From: Desulfuromonas sp.
Lineage (GTDB): Bacteria > Desulfobacterota > Desulfuromonadia > Desulfuromonadales > Desulfuromonadaceae
Direction of reading: 5' to 3'
Length of the DNA stretch: 34,591 nucleotides
Assembly: GCA_021162745.1 (NCBI GenBank)
Contig: JAGGYC010000062.1
Span: 1-34,591, forward strand
Shown: positions 8,025 to 16,571 of the stretch, piece after piece
Numbering within the stretch: the stretch's first letter is position 1
Layout: each line of letters begins with the position of its first letter
The notes under the pieces: generated by a model
Database searches by the model: none
The model's input: the letters and a program-made list of their open reading frames with translations, nothing else
Told to the model about the DNA's origin: nothing
Position numbers and translations under genes: made by a program

Positions 8025-9968
8025 ATGTTTAATAATATGCGCCTGCGTTGGAAAATGCTGGTCGTCGTCCTGCCCTTGGTGCTGATCCCGCTGATCATCG
8101 TCGGTGGCATCGTCAGTTACACCTCAGTGGATCTGGCACGCCAGGGGATCAACCAGGCCAGCATGGACGATCTGGAGCACATGGCCACCTTTACCCGCCA
8201 CCTGCTCGAATCGCACCACCGCCAGTTTCAGGTTTATCAGCAGGAACGCAAGGACAATTTTATCACCGAGCTGAAAACCCTGGCTAAAATTGCCGAAAAT
8301 ATGGTCACCGCCCAACAGCACTTGGTTAAAAAGGGGGAGATCTCCCTTAAAACCGCCCAGCGCCGGGCGCGCAAGCAGCTTAAGCAGGTCAACATTGGCG
8401 AAAGCGGCTACCTGTACGCCCTGACCAGCGATGGCACATTGCAGGTCCACGTCGCCCGTGAGCAGGAAAATATCCTCAACGAACAGGACGGCAACGGCCG
8501 CTTCTTTATCCAGCAGATGCTGCAGCAAGCCAAACAATCCACACCCGGCACCCTGCACCTGATCCGCTATCCATGGCGCAACGCACCACTGGGCGATACG
8601 ATCTTCCGCGAGAAACAGGCAGCCTATCTCTATTTTCCCGAATGGGATTGGATTATCGCTGCCGCTGGTTATATCTCTGAAAGCTATTCCGACATGCTGT
8701 TTGAACAGCGGGCGCTTAACGACCTGAAAACAAAAATCAAAGAGAAAAAGGTCGGCAAAACGGGCTACATCTTCTGCATGAACAGCAAAGGCACCTTCAC
8801 CATCCATCCGAAGGATGAAGGAAAAACCTTTTACGACATCCGCGATCGTGACGGCAATGCTTTCATCAAGGAGATGTGCGACAAAAAACAGGGTTGGATT
8901 CGCTACCCGTGGGGAAACGGTTCCAATACCGAGATGAAGATTGTCCGTTATGATTACTTTGCCCCCTGGGACTGGATCGTCGCCGTTGGCTGCTACGAAG
9001 ATGAGTTCTTCGAGACAGCTGACACCATCAGCGGGAACAGCGCCAGAATCACGCTGATTATCACCCTGATCGCCTGTCTTATTTCGGTGCTGATGGTAAC
9101 CTACGTCTCCAAGGTGCTTACCGATCCGATTCGTCACATGATCCGTGTCATCCGCCGGGTCAAGCAGGGCCATCTCAATGAGCAGATGCAGATTCATACC
9201 AGCGATGAACTCGGCGAACTGGCCCTGACCTTCAACCGCATGACGGAGATTATCACCCAGAACAAGGAGATGGAGGCCAGCCTGGCTCAGCACGGCAAGA
9301 TGGCCTCGCTGGGCATTCTATCCTCGGGGGTAGCCCACGAGATCAACAACCCGCTGGGGGTAATCCTCGGCTATTCCGGCTATCTGGAAAACAAGATCGG
9401 TGAAGAAGATCCCAACTACCGTTACATCCACGAGATCAAACGGGAGAGCAAGCGCTGCCGTAAGATCGTTCAAGACCTGCTCAGTTATGCCCGCACCCCG
9501 AAGTCGGTGATGGAAAAAACCGATATCAATGTACTGCTGGAGCAGATTATCGACTTTGCCGCCAACCACACCGACATGCACCACGTTACCATTGTCAAAA
9601 ATCTCAGACCGAACCTGCCGGAGCTGAACATCGACGGCGACCAGATGCGCCAGGTAGCCATCAACTTGATCCTTAATGCCGGAGGAGCGATTCAGGGTCG
9701 TGGTCGACTGGAGGTGGAAACCAAGCGCGAGGACGATAATATTCTGATGATCTTCCGCGACAGCGGTGACGGTATCGATCAGGAGATCCTCGACAAAATC
9801 TTCGAACCGTTTTTCACCACCAAGGAGAAGGGGACCGGACTCGGACTCGCTATCTCCAAACAGATTATTGAACAACATCACGGCAGCATTCACATGACCA
9901 GCACCCCCGGTGCCGGCACGACGGTAACCGTCCGACTGCCGCTGGATTTTAAGGAGTACGCGCTATGA
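8025..9968 (+). CDS. Double-Cache membrane sensor histidine kinase
   Basis: This is a 647-residue sensor. A first membrane helix (residues about 12-32) precedes an extracytoplasmic region with two single-Cache-type modules of similar sequence (GESGYLYALTSDGTLQVH and VGKTGYIFCMNSKGTFTIHP; each ends in a W-DWI-A-G motif). A second membrane helix (ITLIITLIACLISVLMVTYV), a HAMP linker, a HisKA domain with phospho-accepting His438 (GVAHEINNPLG) and a HATPase domain (DSGDGIDQEILDKIFEPFF, GTGLGLAISKQI) follow. The ATG at 8025 was preferred because AGG lies 11 bases upstream; a TTG at 8016 is too close. Cache domains usually bind small organic acids or amino acids. The gene overlaps the regulator by ATGA, so the two are a cognate pair. 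Confidence 0.93.
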   Translation: MFNNMRLRWKMLVVVLPLVLIPLIIVGGIVSYTSVDLARQGINQASMDDLEHMATFTRHLLESHHRQFQVYQQERKDNFITELKTLAKIAENMVTAQQHLVKKGEISLKTAQRRARKQLKQVNIGESGYLYALTSDGTLQVHVAREQENILNEQDGNGRFFIQQMLQQAKQSTPGTLHLIRYPWRNAPLGDTIFREKQAAYLYFPEWDWIIAAAGYISESYSDMLFEQRALNDLKTKIKEKKVGKTGYIFCMNSKGTFTIHPKDEGKTFYDIRDRDGNAFIKEMCDKKQGWIRYPWGNGSNTEMKIVRYDYFAPWDWIVAVGCYEDEFFETADTISGNSARITLIITLIACLISVLMVTYVSKVLTDPIRHMIRVIRRVKQGHLNEQMQIHTSDELGELALTFNRMTEIITQNKEMEASLAQHGKMASLGILSSGVAHEINNPLGVILGYSGYLENKIGEEDPNYRYIHEIKRESKRCRKIVQDLLSYARTPKSVMEKTDINVLLEQIIDFAANHTDMHHVTIVKNLRPNLPELNIDGDQMRQVAINLILNAGGAIQGRGRLEVETKREDDNILMIFRDSGDGIDQEILDKIFEPFFTTKEKGTGLGLAISKQIIEQHHGSIHMTSTPGAGTTVTVRLPLDFKEYAL

Positions 9969-11347
9969 GCGGAGAACGCATCCTGCTGATCGACAATGAA
10001 GAGGGGCTGTGCCGCATGATGGAAGCGGTTCTGTCCGACAGCGGCTACAAGATTAAATCCTACACCCGCTCCTTTGAAGCGGTGGAAGATTTCAACGCCG
10101 GCGATTACGATCTGGTGATCAGCGATATCAAGATGCCGGGGATGGACGGGCTTGAGGTATTACAGCGTATCCGCAGCAAGGACCACGCTGTACAGGTGAT
10201 CATGATCACCGCCTACGCCACCGTTGAAACCTCCATCCAGGCGCTACGCAAAGGGGCCTACGACATGTTGACCAAGCCCTTCGAGCCCGAAGAGCTGCTG
10301 TACCGGGTCAAAAATGCCCTCAACCACACTCAGCTGATGGAGGAAAACCGCGAACTGAAAAAAGAACTGGCAGGCCAGTTTTCCTTCGACAACATTATCG
10401 GTTCATCGTCAGGACTTAAAACGGTGCTGGAAACGGTCAAAAAGGTGGCGGTGCGCGACACCTCAGTGTTGATTACCGGTGAGTCAGGCACCGGCAAGGA
10501 GTTGATCGCCCAGGCCATTCACCACAATTCTCCGCGTAAAGATCAACGTTTTATGGCCATCAACTGCGGCGCCCTGCCCGAATCGGTGCTGGAAAGTGAG
10601 CTGTTCGGCTACAAAAAAGGGGCTTTTACCGGTGCCGCTGGCAACCGCAAGGGACTTCTCGAAACCGCCGACGGTGGCACACTGTTCCTCGATGAGATCG
10701 GCAACCTGCCGCTGACGGTGCAGAAAACCCTACTGCGTTTCTTACAAGAACAGGAATTCATGCGCATCGGCGATACCCAGCCGATCAAAGTAGACGTGCG
10801 GGTGGTCTCAGCCACCAATGCCGACCTGCAACTGGAGATGGATGAGGGCCGCTATCGTGAAGATCTCTACTACCGCCTCAATGTCGTCAACATCCACCTG
10901 CCGGCCCTGCGTGAACGCCGTTCAGACCTGCCGCTGCTGGCCACCCACTTCATCCATCATCAGAATAAAAAATTCGGCACCAGCGTCCAAGGACTAACCC
11001 CCGAAGCGATGAAACTGCTGAGCGCCTATGACTGGCCCGGCAACATCCGTCAGATGGAAAATGTCATTGAGGCCTGTATGACGCTGGAAAGTGCCGACCT
11101 CATTAGCCTGTCGGTATTGTCCCAGTTTATCACCGCCGATGCCGACAGCAATACCACCCCAGCCAACATCGCATCGGAGGATTACACCCAGGCCTTGGGA
11201 GAATTTGAAACCCGCTATCTGCTCAATCTCCTCAATTCCACTGGCGGCAACGTCGAAGAAGCCGCTCGCCAGGCGGGGATGAATATGGCCACCATCTATC
11301 GCAAACTGAAGAAATACAACATCCGCAAGGAAGATTACAATTCTTAA
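9965..11347 (+). CDS. NtrC-family sigma-54-dependent response regulator
   Basis: The 460-residue enhancer-binding protein has a receiver domain with phospho-acceptor Asp54 (LVISDIKMPGMDG) and switch residues in ITAYAT and TKPFEP. An AAA+ sigma-54 activation domain carries Walker A GESGTGKE at 172-179, the sigma-54 contact loop GAFTGA at 219-224 and GGTLFLDEIGNLPL. A C-terminal Fis-type helix-turn-helix follows (NVEEAARQAGMNMATIYRKL). It overlaps the Cache kinase by four bases, which marks it as that kinase's partner. The likely targets include the sigma-54 promoter and palindromes in the downstream intergenic region; that link is inferred from position and motif type. Confidence 0.95.
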   Translation: MSGERILLIDNEEGLCRMMEAVLSDSGYKIKSYTRSFEAVEDFNAGDYDLVISDIKMPGMDGLEVLQRIRSKDHAVQVIMITAYATVETSIQALRKGAYDMLTKPFEPEELLYRVKNALNHTQLMEENRELKKELAGQFSFDNIIGSSSGLKTVLETVKKVAVRDTSVLITGESGTGKELIAQAIHHNSPRKDQRFMAINCGALPESVLESELFGYKKGAFTGAAGNRKGLLETADGGTLFLDEIGNLPLTVQKTLLRFLQEQEFMRIGDTQPIKVDVRVVSATNADLQLEMDEGRYREDLYYRLNVVNIHLPALRERRSDLPLLATHFIHHQNKKFGTSVQGLTPEAMKLLSAYDWPGNIRQMENVIEACMTLESADLISLSVLSQFITADADSNTTPANIASEDYTQALGEFETRYLLNLLNSTGGNVEEAARQAGMNMATIYRKLKKYNIRKEDYNS

Positions 11348-11362
11348 AAATATCGCCGCCAT

Positions 11363-11402
11363 CTTGCATTTTTGCGAATTTGTGATTTTGCATTTTTGCG
11401 AA
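11363..11402. promoter_or_regulatory. Two tandem copies of a putative enhancer palindrome
   Basis: CTTGCA-TTTT-TGCGAA (11363-11378) and TTTGCA-TTTT-TGCGAA (11387-11402) are two copies of TTTGCA-N4-TGCRAA with centres 24 bp apart, starting 16 bp after the regulator stop codon. A third, perfect copy lies at 11692-11707. The form fits a dimeric Fis-type helix-turn-helix protein, so the adjacent NtrC-type regulator is the obvious candidate. Confidence 0.55.
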
Positions 11403-11691
11403 ACATTATCAATACTTCAAAGCCCCTGATAGCAACGCTATCGTCTCAAGAATACATAGATTGGTCACAAGAAATTTACATTCAAAAGAAACATCCCCCG
11501 TGACCAACAACTGAACATGACCTGCGGCAAAGAGTCGTCTCCACCCATGAATGCCTCATGTAATTCAGCATGTTACACTCGAACCACACCATAAACGAAA
11601 ACGTAAGACATATAAGTTTAACAAGTTACATGTGGTGTGGAGTTTTTCAACGGCATATTTTGTTCGAAACAGGACCAATCTGTATCATTTT

Positions 11692-11707
11692 TTTGCATCA
11701 TTGCAAA
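11692..11707. promoter_or_regulatory. Perfect palindrome TTTGCA-TCAT-TGCAAA, putative enhancer site
   Basis: This is the best copy of the motif seen twice at 11363-11402. Its centre lies about 131 bp upstream of the predicted start of the sigma-54 transcript at 11831, the usual distance for an NtrC-type upstream activating sequence. Confidence 0.6.
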
Positions 11708-11803
11708 TTCCCGGCAAAACACCTAAAGCACCACACACCTGCACCACACAATAAATCCTTACACTTCCAGCACCTTAGAGATTTGTTCGTTTCACGACAG
11801 TAT

Positions 11804-11820
11804 TTGGCACAACCTCTGCA
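11804..11820 (+). promoter_or_regulatory. Sigma-54 (-24/-12) promoter
   Basis: TTGGCAC-AACCTC-TGCA matches the RpoN consensus: a perfect TTGGCAC -24 element and TGCA at -12, with the diagnostic GG-N10-GC spacing. A start near 11831 is predicted. There is no protein-coding frame of any quality downstream before the terminator at 11998-12030, so the product should be an RNA. Only 0-1 such matches are expected by chance in a window this size. Confidence 0.7.
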
Positions 11821-11830
11821 TTGTATTCGA

Positions 11831-12030
11831 TACAAATATCGCGGTTATTCGTAATCAAACCTCACTGACCCAGCTGCAACCCACACCAAGCGCAGCCGTC
11901 AGTGTTACGAATCAGCTGTTACACCACAACAGCAGAAAACCCGTTAGGCGTTATCCTAATACCCATACCCATACCAAACCACATAACGCCAAAGAACAAA
12001 AAGCCACCCCTGAACGGGTGGCTTTTTGTT
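11831..12030 (+). ncRNA. Candidate sigma-54-dependent structured small RNA
   Basis: About 200 nt between a -24/-12 promoter and an intrinsic terminator form consecutive hairpins by eye. The first has an 8-bp outer stem (11847-11854 with 11905-11912), a 7-bp stem (CACTGAC 11863-11869 with GTCAGTG 11898-11904) and a 5-bp inner stem (GCTGC 11873-11877 with GCAGC 11892-11896) closing a 14-nt loop. The second pairs GCTGTT (11915-11920) with AACAGC (11928-11933). The third pairs GGCGTTAT (11947-11954) with ATAACGCC (11983-11990) around a 28-nt loop. The fourth is the terminator. All three loops lack G almost completely and are rich in ACC/CCC/CAC. I see no ORF with a ribosome binding site. The layout resembles CrcZ/CrcY RNAs next to CbrAB, but no sequence similarity is claimed. 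No transcription evidence is available. Confidence 0.6.
11998..12030 (+). terminator. Strong intrinsic terminator ending the candidate small RNA
   Basis: GCCACCC (12003-12009) pairs with GGGTGGC (12016-12022) around a 6-nt loop, extended by AAAAA/TTTTT. The run TTTTTGTTTGTT follows. No coding gene ends just upstream, which implies that an untranslated transcript is being terminated. Confidence 0.85.
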
Positions 12031-12240
12031 TGTTAGATCGTCAGCTATAAACACTGCTTTAAGTCAAAGCGCTTTTTCCCATGACAATCTGCACCCTGTG
12101 TGCTTAAATTATGCCGTTTTACGTTTTAATAAACCTGAAGCCGTGGACCAGCCATGCACTAAACAACGCAAGTGGCTTAATCGCCATAGGCACACGGAAT
12201 CAGGATAAAGTACTGCACCCAGAAAAGGAGTACCTCATCC

Positions 12241-12804
12241 ATGTATAGCTGTTCCGACCTGAAAAAAGGTCTTAAATTAATGATCGATGACGAGCCTCAT
12301 GTCATCGTCGGTTTTGACTTTACCAAACCCGGCAAGGGCCAGGCACTTTATAAATGCAAACTGCGCAACATGATCACCGGATCACTGTTCGACCGCACCT
12401 ACCGCAGCGGCGAGAGCTTTAAGCCCGCCCCTCTGGAAGAACGTGACATGCAGTACCTCTACCAAGACGACACCGGCTATGTGTTCATGGATACCAAGAC
12501 CTATGACCAGATCTCGTTGAGCGAAGAAACTCTGGCCGACGACAAGTACTTCTTGGTCGACAACATGGAAGTGAAGATTCTGATGTTCGGCGAACTGGGC
12601 ATCGGTATCACCCTGCCTATCTTTGTCAACCTGCGCGTCACTCAATCTGACCCCTGGGTTAAAGGCGACACCGCAGCGGGCAACAACAAGCCCGCCACCG
12701 TTGAAACCGGCTACACCCTGCAAGTGCCCTCCTTTGTCGACGAGGGGGTACTGATCCAGATCGACACCCGCACCGGCGATTATGTGACACGCGTCAAGGA
12801 ATAA
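12241..12804 (+). CDS. efp: Elongation factor P
   Basis: EF-P enters the ribosomal E site and rescues ribosomes stalled at polyproline stretches. The 187-residue protein is the usual length, with the N-terminal KOW-like domain and two OB-type domains, including the family signature PWVKGDTAAGNNKPATVETG. The loop that carries the modification reads KPGKGQA, with Lys32 in the place of the beta-lysylated Lys34 of E. coli EF-P. AAAAGGAG precedes the ATG at a good distance. The ligase gene epmA follows 4 bp later, so the factor and its modifying enzyme are coupled. The KamA-type aminomutase gene lies 5 kb further on. Confidence 0.97.
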   Translation: MYSCSDLKKGLKLMIDDEPHVIVGFDFTKPGKGQALYKCKLRNMITGSLFDRTYRSGESFKPAPLEERDMQYLYQDDTGYVFMDTKTYDQISLSEETLADDKYFLVDNMEVKILMFGELGIGITLPIFVNLRVTQSDPWVKGDTAAGNNKPATVETGYTLQVPSFVDEGVLIQIDTRTGDYVTRVKE

Positions 12805-12808
12805 ATCT

Positions 12809-13723
12809 ATGGCCGACCCGAACCAGGGGCTTGCGGCAAAGCAGCAACGACTAACGAGCAGGGCCCGGATTTTGACTGAAATCCGGGCCTTTTTCGGCGC
12901 CGCTGGCTTTCTGGAGGTGGAAACACCCTACCGTATCCCCTGTAACGCCCCTGAACTGTATATCGATCCCCTGCCGAGCGACAGTAGCGTCCTCCACACC
13001 TCGCCTGAGCTGTGTATGAAGCGACTGCTGGCGGCGGGATATCCGCAGATTTACCAACTCTGCCACTGCTGGCGGGCCGAAGAGCACGGCAGCAGACATC
13101 TGCCAGAATTCACCATGTTGGAATGGTACCGTGCCAACAGCGACTACCGTCAACTGATGGACGACTGCGAACAACTGCTGGCCAAGCTACTACCCAGTGG
13201 GAAACTGATCTATCAGGGGCAACAGGTTGACGTGCGCCCCCCCTTCGAACGCCTGACCCTGGTCGAAGCATTCAACCGCTACGCACCCGTCAGCCTTGAT
13301 CAGGCCATGGTTGAAGAGAAGTTCGAAGAACACTACAGTGACTATGTCGAGCCACAGCTTGGCCGCTGCAAACCAACCATCCTCTACGACTTTCCAGCCG
13401 GTATGGCTGCATTGGCCCGAACCAGGCCCGACAAGCCACAACTGGCGGAACGCTTTGAACTCTACATCGCCGGACTGGAACTGGCCAATGCCTTCAGCGA
13501 GTTGACCGACGCCAGCGAGCAACGACAACGGTTTGAGGCTGCAGAGCGACAACGGCAAGAACTGGGAAAACCCGCTTATCCATTGCCGGAACGTTTTTTA
13601 CAGGAACTGGAGCAGATGCCGGAGGCGGCAGGGATTGCCTTGGGGATCGATCGACTGGTGATGTTATTGACCGATGCCGACAGCATTGGTCAGGTGGTGG
13701 CGTTTACGCCGGAGGAGTTGTAG
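12809..13723 (+). CDS. epmA: EF-P (R)-beta-lysine ligase
   Basis: EpmA (also PoxA, GenX or YjeA) is a class II lysyl-tRNA synthetase paralogue that adenylates (R)-beta-lysine and attaches it to the conserved lysine of EF-P. The 304-residue length matches the family and lacks the anticodon-binding domain of LysRS. Visible catalytic elements are LEVETPYRIP with HTSPELCMKRLLAAGYPQIY, the motif 2 region HCWRAEEHGSRHLPEFTMLE, ELANAFSELTDASEQRQRF, and motif 3 GIALGIDRLVMLL. It begins 4 bp after the efp stop. This pairing strongly predicts a lysylation-type EF-P modification. Confidence 0.96.
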   Translation: MADPNQGLAAKQQRLTSRARILTEIRAFFGAAGFLEVETPYRIPCNAPELYIDPLPSDSSVLHTSPELCMKRLLAAGYPQIYQLCHCWRAEEHGSRHLPEFTMLEWYRANSDYRQLMDDCEQLLAKLLPSGKLIYQGQQVDVRPPFERLTLVEAFNRYAPVSLDQAMVEEKFEEHYSDYVEPQLGRCKPTILYDFPAGMAALARTRPDKPQLAERFELYIAGLELANAFSELTDASEQRQRFEAAERQRQELGKPAYPLPERFLQELEQMPEAAGIALGIDRLVMLLTDADSIGQVVAFTPEEL

Positions 13724-13944
13724 TTGACATTCCTATCGGCATAAAGGGGATGCAAGGGATAACAGCGAAATATAGAGAGTGTCCCGGCGCCTGACTAAAT
13801 TGAACCGTAGAATTTGTTGCGGCTATGAAGTTTGTGGATTTGCAAAGAAGGTCCCGCCAGTCTACATGGCTGAAGCTAGTTAATCAGTTTGTCAAACCTG
13901 ACCCCGTTGAGTTACACCGTCACCTCATCAATCTCACAGTCATG

Positions 13945-16239
13945 CTATTCAGCAGCAGTCTCAACATCCATCATCTCCACCCAGAAGGTACTGCCGCCCC
14001 CTTCCGTTTCTTCCAACCAGGCCAGCCCGCCATAGGTCTGGGCAATCTTCTGTACCGTAGCGAGGCCAACTCCGGTTCCCTTGATATTTTTCGCCGCCTT
14101 GCCGCGGAAAAAAACATCGAACAGATGCCCTAGATCCTCTTTCGAAATCCCGGGACCATGATCACGGACAAACAACAACACCCGGTTCTCCCGGCGCTCA
14201 CCACCCACTTCGATGGTGCCACCTTTTTTGACCCCATAACGGACGGCATTGCCGATCAGGTTGGCAAAGATCTGGGTCAGCAGGGTTTCAGGCACACGCA
14301 GCATAGGTAAAGACGTGGTTTGGACGACAGTGTCAACACTAACGATCACACTACCCAAATCCTCGATCACCTTGCGAACCACTTTGGCACAGTCGACCAA
14401 CTCGGCGGGCCGCTCCACCTGTCCAACCTTGGCCAAGGTGAGCAGATCTTCCATCAGCGCCATCATCCTGTTGCCTGAGGCACTGATTTCGGCCAGACAA
14501 TCGAGGGCTTGGCCATCCAGCTGTCCCCGGCAGCTCTCAGGGAGAAAATCGGCGTAACCGATAATCGCCGTCAACGGCGAGCGCAGATCATGAGAGACGG
14601 TATAGGCAAAGGCTTCCAATTCCCGGTTGGCGGCTGTCAACCTTTCCTCCATCAACTTACGCTCGGTGATATCCTGCACCAACCCCACGTAATACATCAG
14701 TTTCAGATCCACTCCCGGCACCGAGGCCACCGAGGCATGCCCCCAGATAAGGCTGCCATCCTGACGCAGGAAACGTTTTTCGTAGTCGATACTCTGACAC
14801 AGCCCACCGAGCAAGTTGCGGTAATTTTCAGAGGTTCTTTTTCGGTCGTCAGGGTGGGTGATATCGTCAACGGTGAGATCTAACAATGTGTTTTCGGAAT
14901 AGCCGAGAAAGTCACAAAAGGCCTTGTTCACCTTCAAAAACCGGCCCTCGGGGGAGATGGTGAACATGCTGGCAGCAGCGGCTTCAAAAAGTGAACGAAA
15001 ACGGGTTTCGCTCTCACGCAAGACTTCTTCGACCTGCTTGCGTTTGGTGATATCCTCGTAGGTGCCGAGAATACCGACAACGTTTCCTTCACTATCATGT
15101 AAGGGAACTTTGTTGGTATCCACCCAAACCTGTTTATCATCGGTCTGCAACTGCCCCTCGATAATATGGAATTCAGGCGTGTCCGATTCCATTATCCTGT
15201 TGTCACATTGACGGTAAAAATCGGACTCCTCTTTTTTCCAGGGCAGGTCATAGTCCGTCTTGCCGACAATGTCTTCTGGATTGTCCATGCCAGCAGCACG
15301 GGCAAAGTTCTGATTGCAGCCCAGGTAAACAAAGCTCCGGTCCTTCCAGAAAACGTACTGCGGAATGTTATCAATCACCAACTGGAGCTTTTGTTGAGAT
15401 TCCCGCAGCAAATTGACCGCCTGCTTGCGTTCAGTGATGTCCTTGACATTCGCTGCGTAGTAGAGCTGATCCTTATTGGGGCCGAACACCCCAGCCACCG
15501 TCGCCCGCCCCCATATGGTCGAGCCATCTTTTTGCAGATAGCGTTTTTCGTAATCAATGACCTTGCGCCGACCGGCCCGCAGTTCATCATACAGGAACTG
15601 GGTTTTCTGCCGATCTTCGGGATGCGTCACCTCCAAAACATTTTTGGCCAACAACTCGACCTCGCTATAATCGGAAAGCCGGCAAAATGTCGAGTTAACC
15701 TTCAGGATCTTGCCTTCGAGGCTAATAATGGCCATGCCCGAAGCGGCTGATTGAAAAAAGGAACGAAACTGTTCCTCTCTCTCGCGTAGCGCCAACTCCG
15801 CTCGTCTGCGCGCTACGATCTGCTGCCATTCGCGCAGGCTTCTCTCGACGATACGGGTGATGTCAACCAGGGTTGCTGCGGACTTGACCACGTAATCCAA
15901 GGCTCCAGCCTTCATGGCCTCAACCGCCAGCTGTTCATCCCCGCGACTGGTCATAATCACAGTAGGATAGAACGCTTCACTCTGCTCTGCCGACAAAAGT
16001 TCTGTTCCTCGGCCATCGGGCAAAAATAAGGCCGTGAGTGCCAGGGCAGGGATAAACTCTGCTAAACTGGCCCGCGCCTCAGCGAGACTTCGGGCGACGG
16101 TTAACTTCATCGCCTTAGACGCAGAATTCAGTTGCTCGCGGATTATTGCCACATGAGTCTCTGAGTCTTCGACCAGAAGAATATGAATCGTTTTCTCGCT
16201 TACAGATTCCAACATAAGTAAGATATCTCCATCATGCAC
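13945..16239 (-). CDS. Receiver-PAS-PAS-PAS soluble histidine kinase
   Basis: This 764-residue cytoplasmic kinase has no membrane helix. A receiver-like domain (residues about 18-135, LLVEDSETH with VIMTSRGDE and YVVKSA) is followed by three PAS domains with PAC tails (about 160-275, 285-405 and 412-535), HisKA with His550 ([17 protein letters not shown]) and HATPase ([43 protein letters not shown]). PAS1 and PAS3 are close in sequence and look like an internal duplication. The receiver position that should be the phospho-acceptor Asp is Ala70 ([14 protein letters not shown]), so it is probably not phosphorylated. The start may instead be ATG 16215, which has GGAG upstream. It stands alone with no regulator beside it. 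Confidence 0.9.
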   Translation of the reverse strand: MHDGDILLMLESVSEKTIHILLVEDSETHVAIIREQLNSASKAMKLTVARSLAEARASLAEFIPALALTALFLPDGRGTELLSAEQSEAFYPTVIMTSRGDEQLAVEAMKAGALDYVVKSAATLVDITRIVERSLREWQQIVARRRAELALREREEQFRSFFQSAASGMAIISLEGKILKVNSTFCRLSDYSEVELLAKNVLEVTHPEDRQKTQFLYDELRAGRRKVIDYEKRYLQKDGSTIWGRATVAGVFGPNKDQLYYAANVKDITERKQAVNLLRESQQKLQLVIDNIPQYVFWKDRSFVYLGCNQNFARAAGMDNPEDIVGKTDYDLPWKKEESDFYRQCDNRIMESDTPEFHIIEGQLQTDDKQVWVDTNKVPLHDSEGNVVGILGTYEDITKRKQVEEVLRESETRFRSLFEAAAASMFTISPEGRFLKVNKAFCDFLGYSENTLLDLTVDDITHPDDRKRTSENYRNLLGGLCQSIDYEKRFLRQDGSLIWGHASVASVPGVDLKLMYYVGLVQDITERKLMEERLTAANRELEAFAYTVSHDLRSPLTAIIGYADFLPESCRGQLDGQALDCLAEISASGNRMMALMEDLLTLAKVGQVERPAELVDCAKVVRKVIEDLGSVIVSVDTVVQTTSLPMLRVPETLLTQIFANLIGNAVRYGVKKGGTIEVGGERRENRVLLFVRDHGPGISKEDLGHLFDVFFRGKAAKNIKGTGVGLATVQKIAQTYGGLAWLEETEGGGSTFWVEMMDVETAAE

Positions 16240-16571
16240 ACCCGCCCTATTGGTAATTAAAAGAATATTCGTCCCATAACTCCGGTAGTCTGCCCATCAT
16301 CATTCCAAGCCACTACGGGTAGCGACTTTTCAATCGAACAAGCTTGAAAACTCCCTCCCAAACGCTTTGCACCATACCATAAAACGCAACATAGACCAAA
16401 TTTGGCCACTATAGGCTGATTTTGGCCACACGGAAAAGGACAACATTCCGTCAAGCTTTTATTTCCGTAGGGCAGGGGACATTTTAGGGCAGTAGGGCAG
16501 GGGACGTTGTTGACAAACCGGAACAACATCCCTATATTAAGGCTACACACTGTCCCATAAGGAAGAATTAC
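16240..16571. other. Intergenic region with REP-like repeats before the transposase
   Basis: The stretch separates the divergent PAS kinase and the transposase-like gene. The part near the kinase shows no gene. The part from 16467 has two copies of the transposase-associated repeat GTAGGGCAGGGGAC, described separately. Confidence 0.6.
16467..16514. repeat. REP-like repeat, left flank of the RAYT gene
   Basis: GTAGGGCAGGGGAC occurs at 16467-16480 and 16492-16505; the second copy continues as GTTGTTGAC. The reverse complement of the right flank contains AGTAGGGGACGTTGCTGAC, so the two flanks are imperfect inverted repeats around the transposase gene, as usual for REP-associated elements. Confidence 0.75.

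Larger units (their letters stand above)
11348..12240. other. 893-bp intergenic region between the NtrC-type regulator and efp
   Basis: It holds, in order, two enhancer-like palindromes, an AT-rich stretch without a credible gene (11403-11691), a third palindrome, a sigma-54 promoter, the candidate small RNA with terminator, and about 200 bp of leader before efp. In the leader only the Shine-Dalgarno sequence AAAAGGAG at 12223-12230 is clear. Confidence 0.7.

Noticed and set aside
8124-9293. Minus-strand 389-residue open frame
   Set aside because: It is antisense to the Cache-domain kinase and has no recognisable domain.
11551-11854. Two short plus-strand open frames in the intergenic region
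   Set aside because: They are AT-rich with no ribosome binding site and no family resemblance, overlap the enhancer palindrome and sigma-54 promoter, and use codons unlike their neighbours.
13724-13944. Possible small RNA or regulatory site between epmA and the PAS kinase gene
   Set aside because: No hairpin with a T run, no promoter match and no repeat stands out; only 221 bp between convergent genes.
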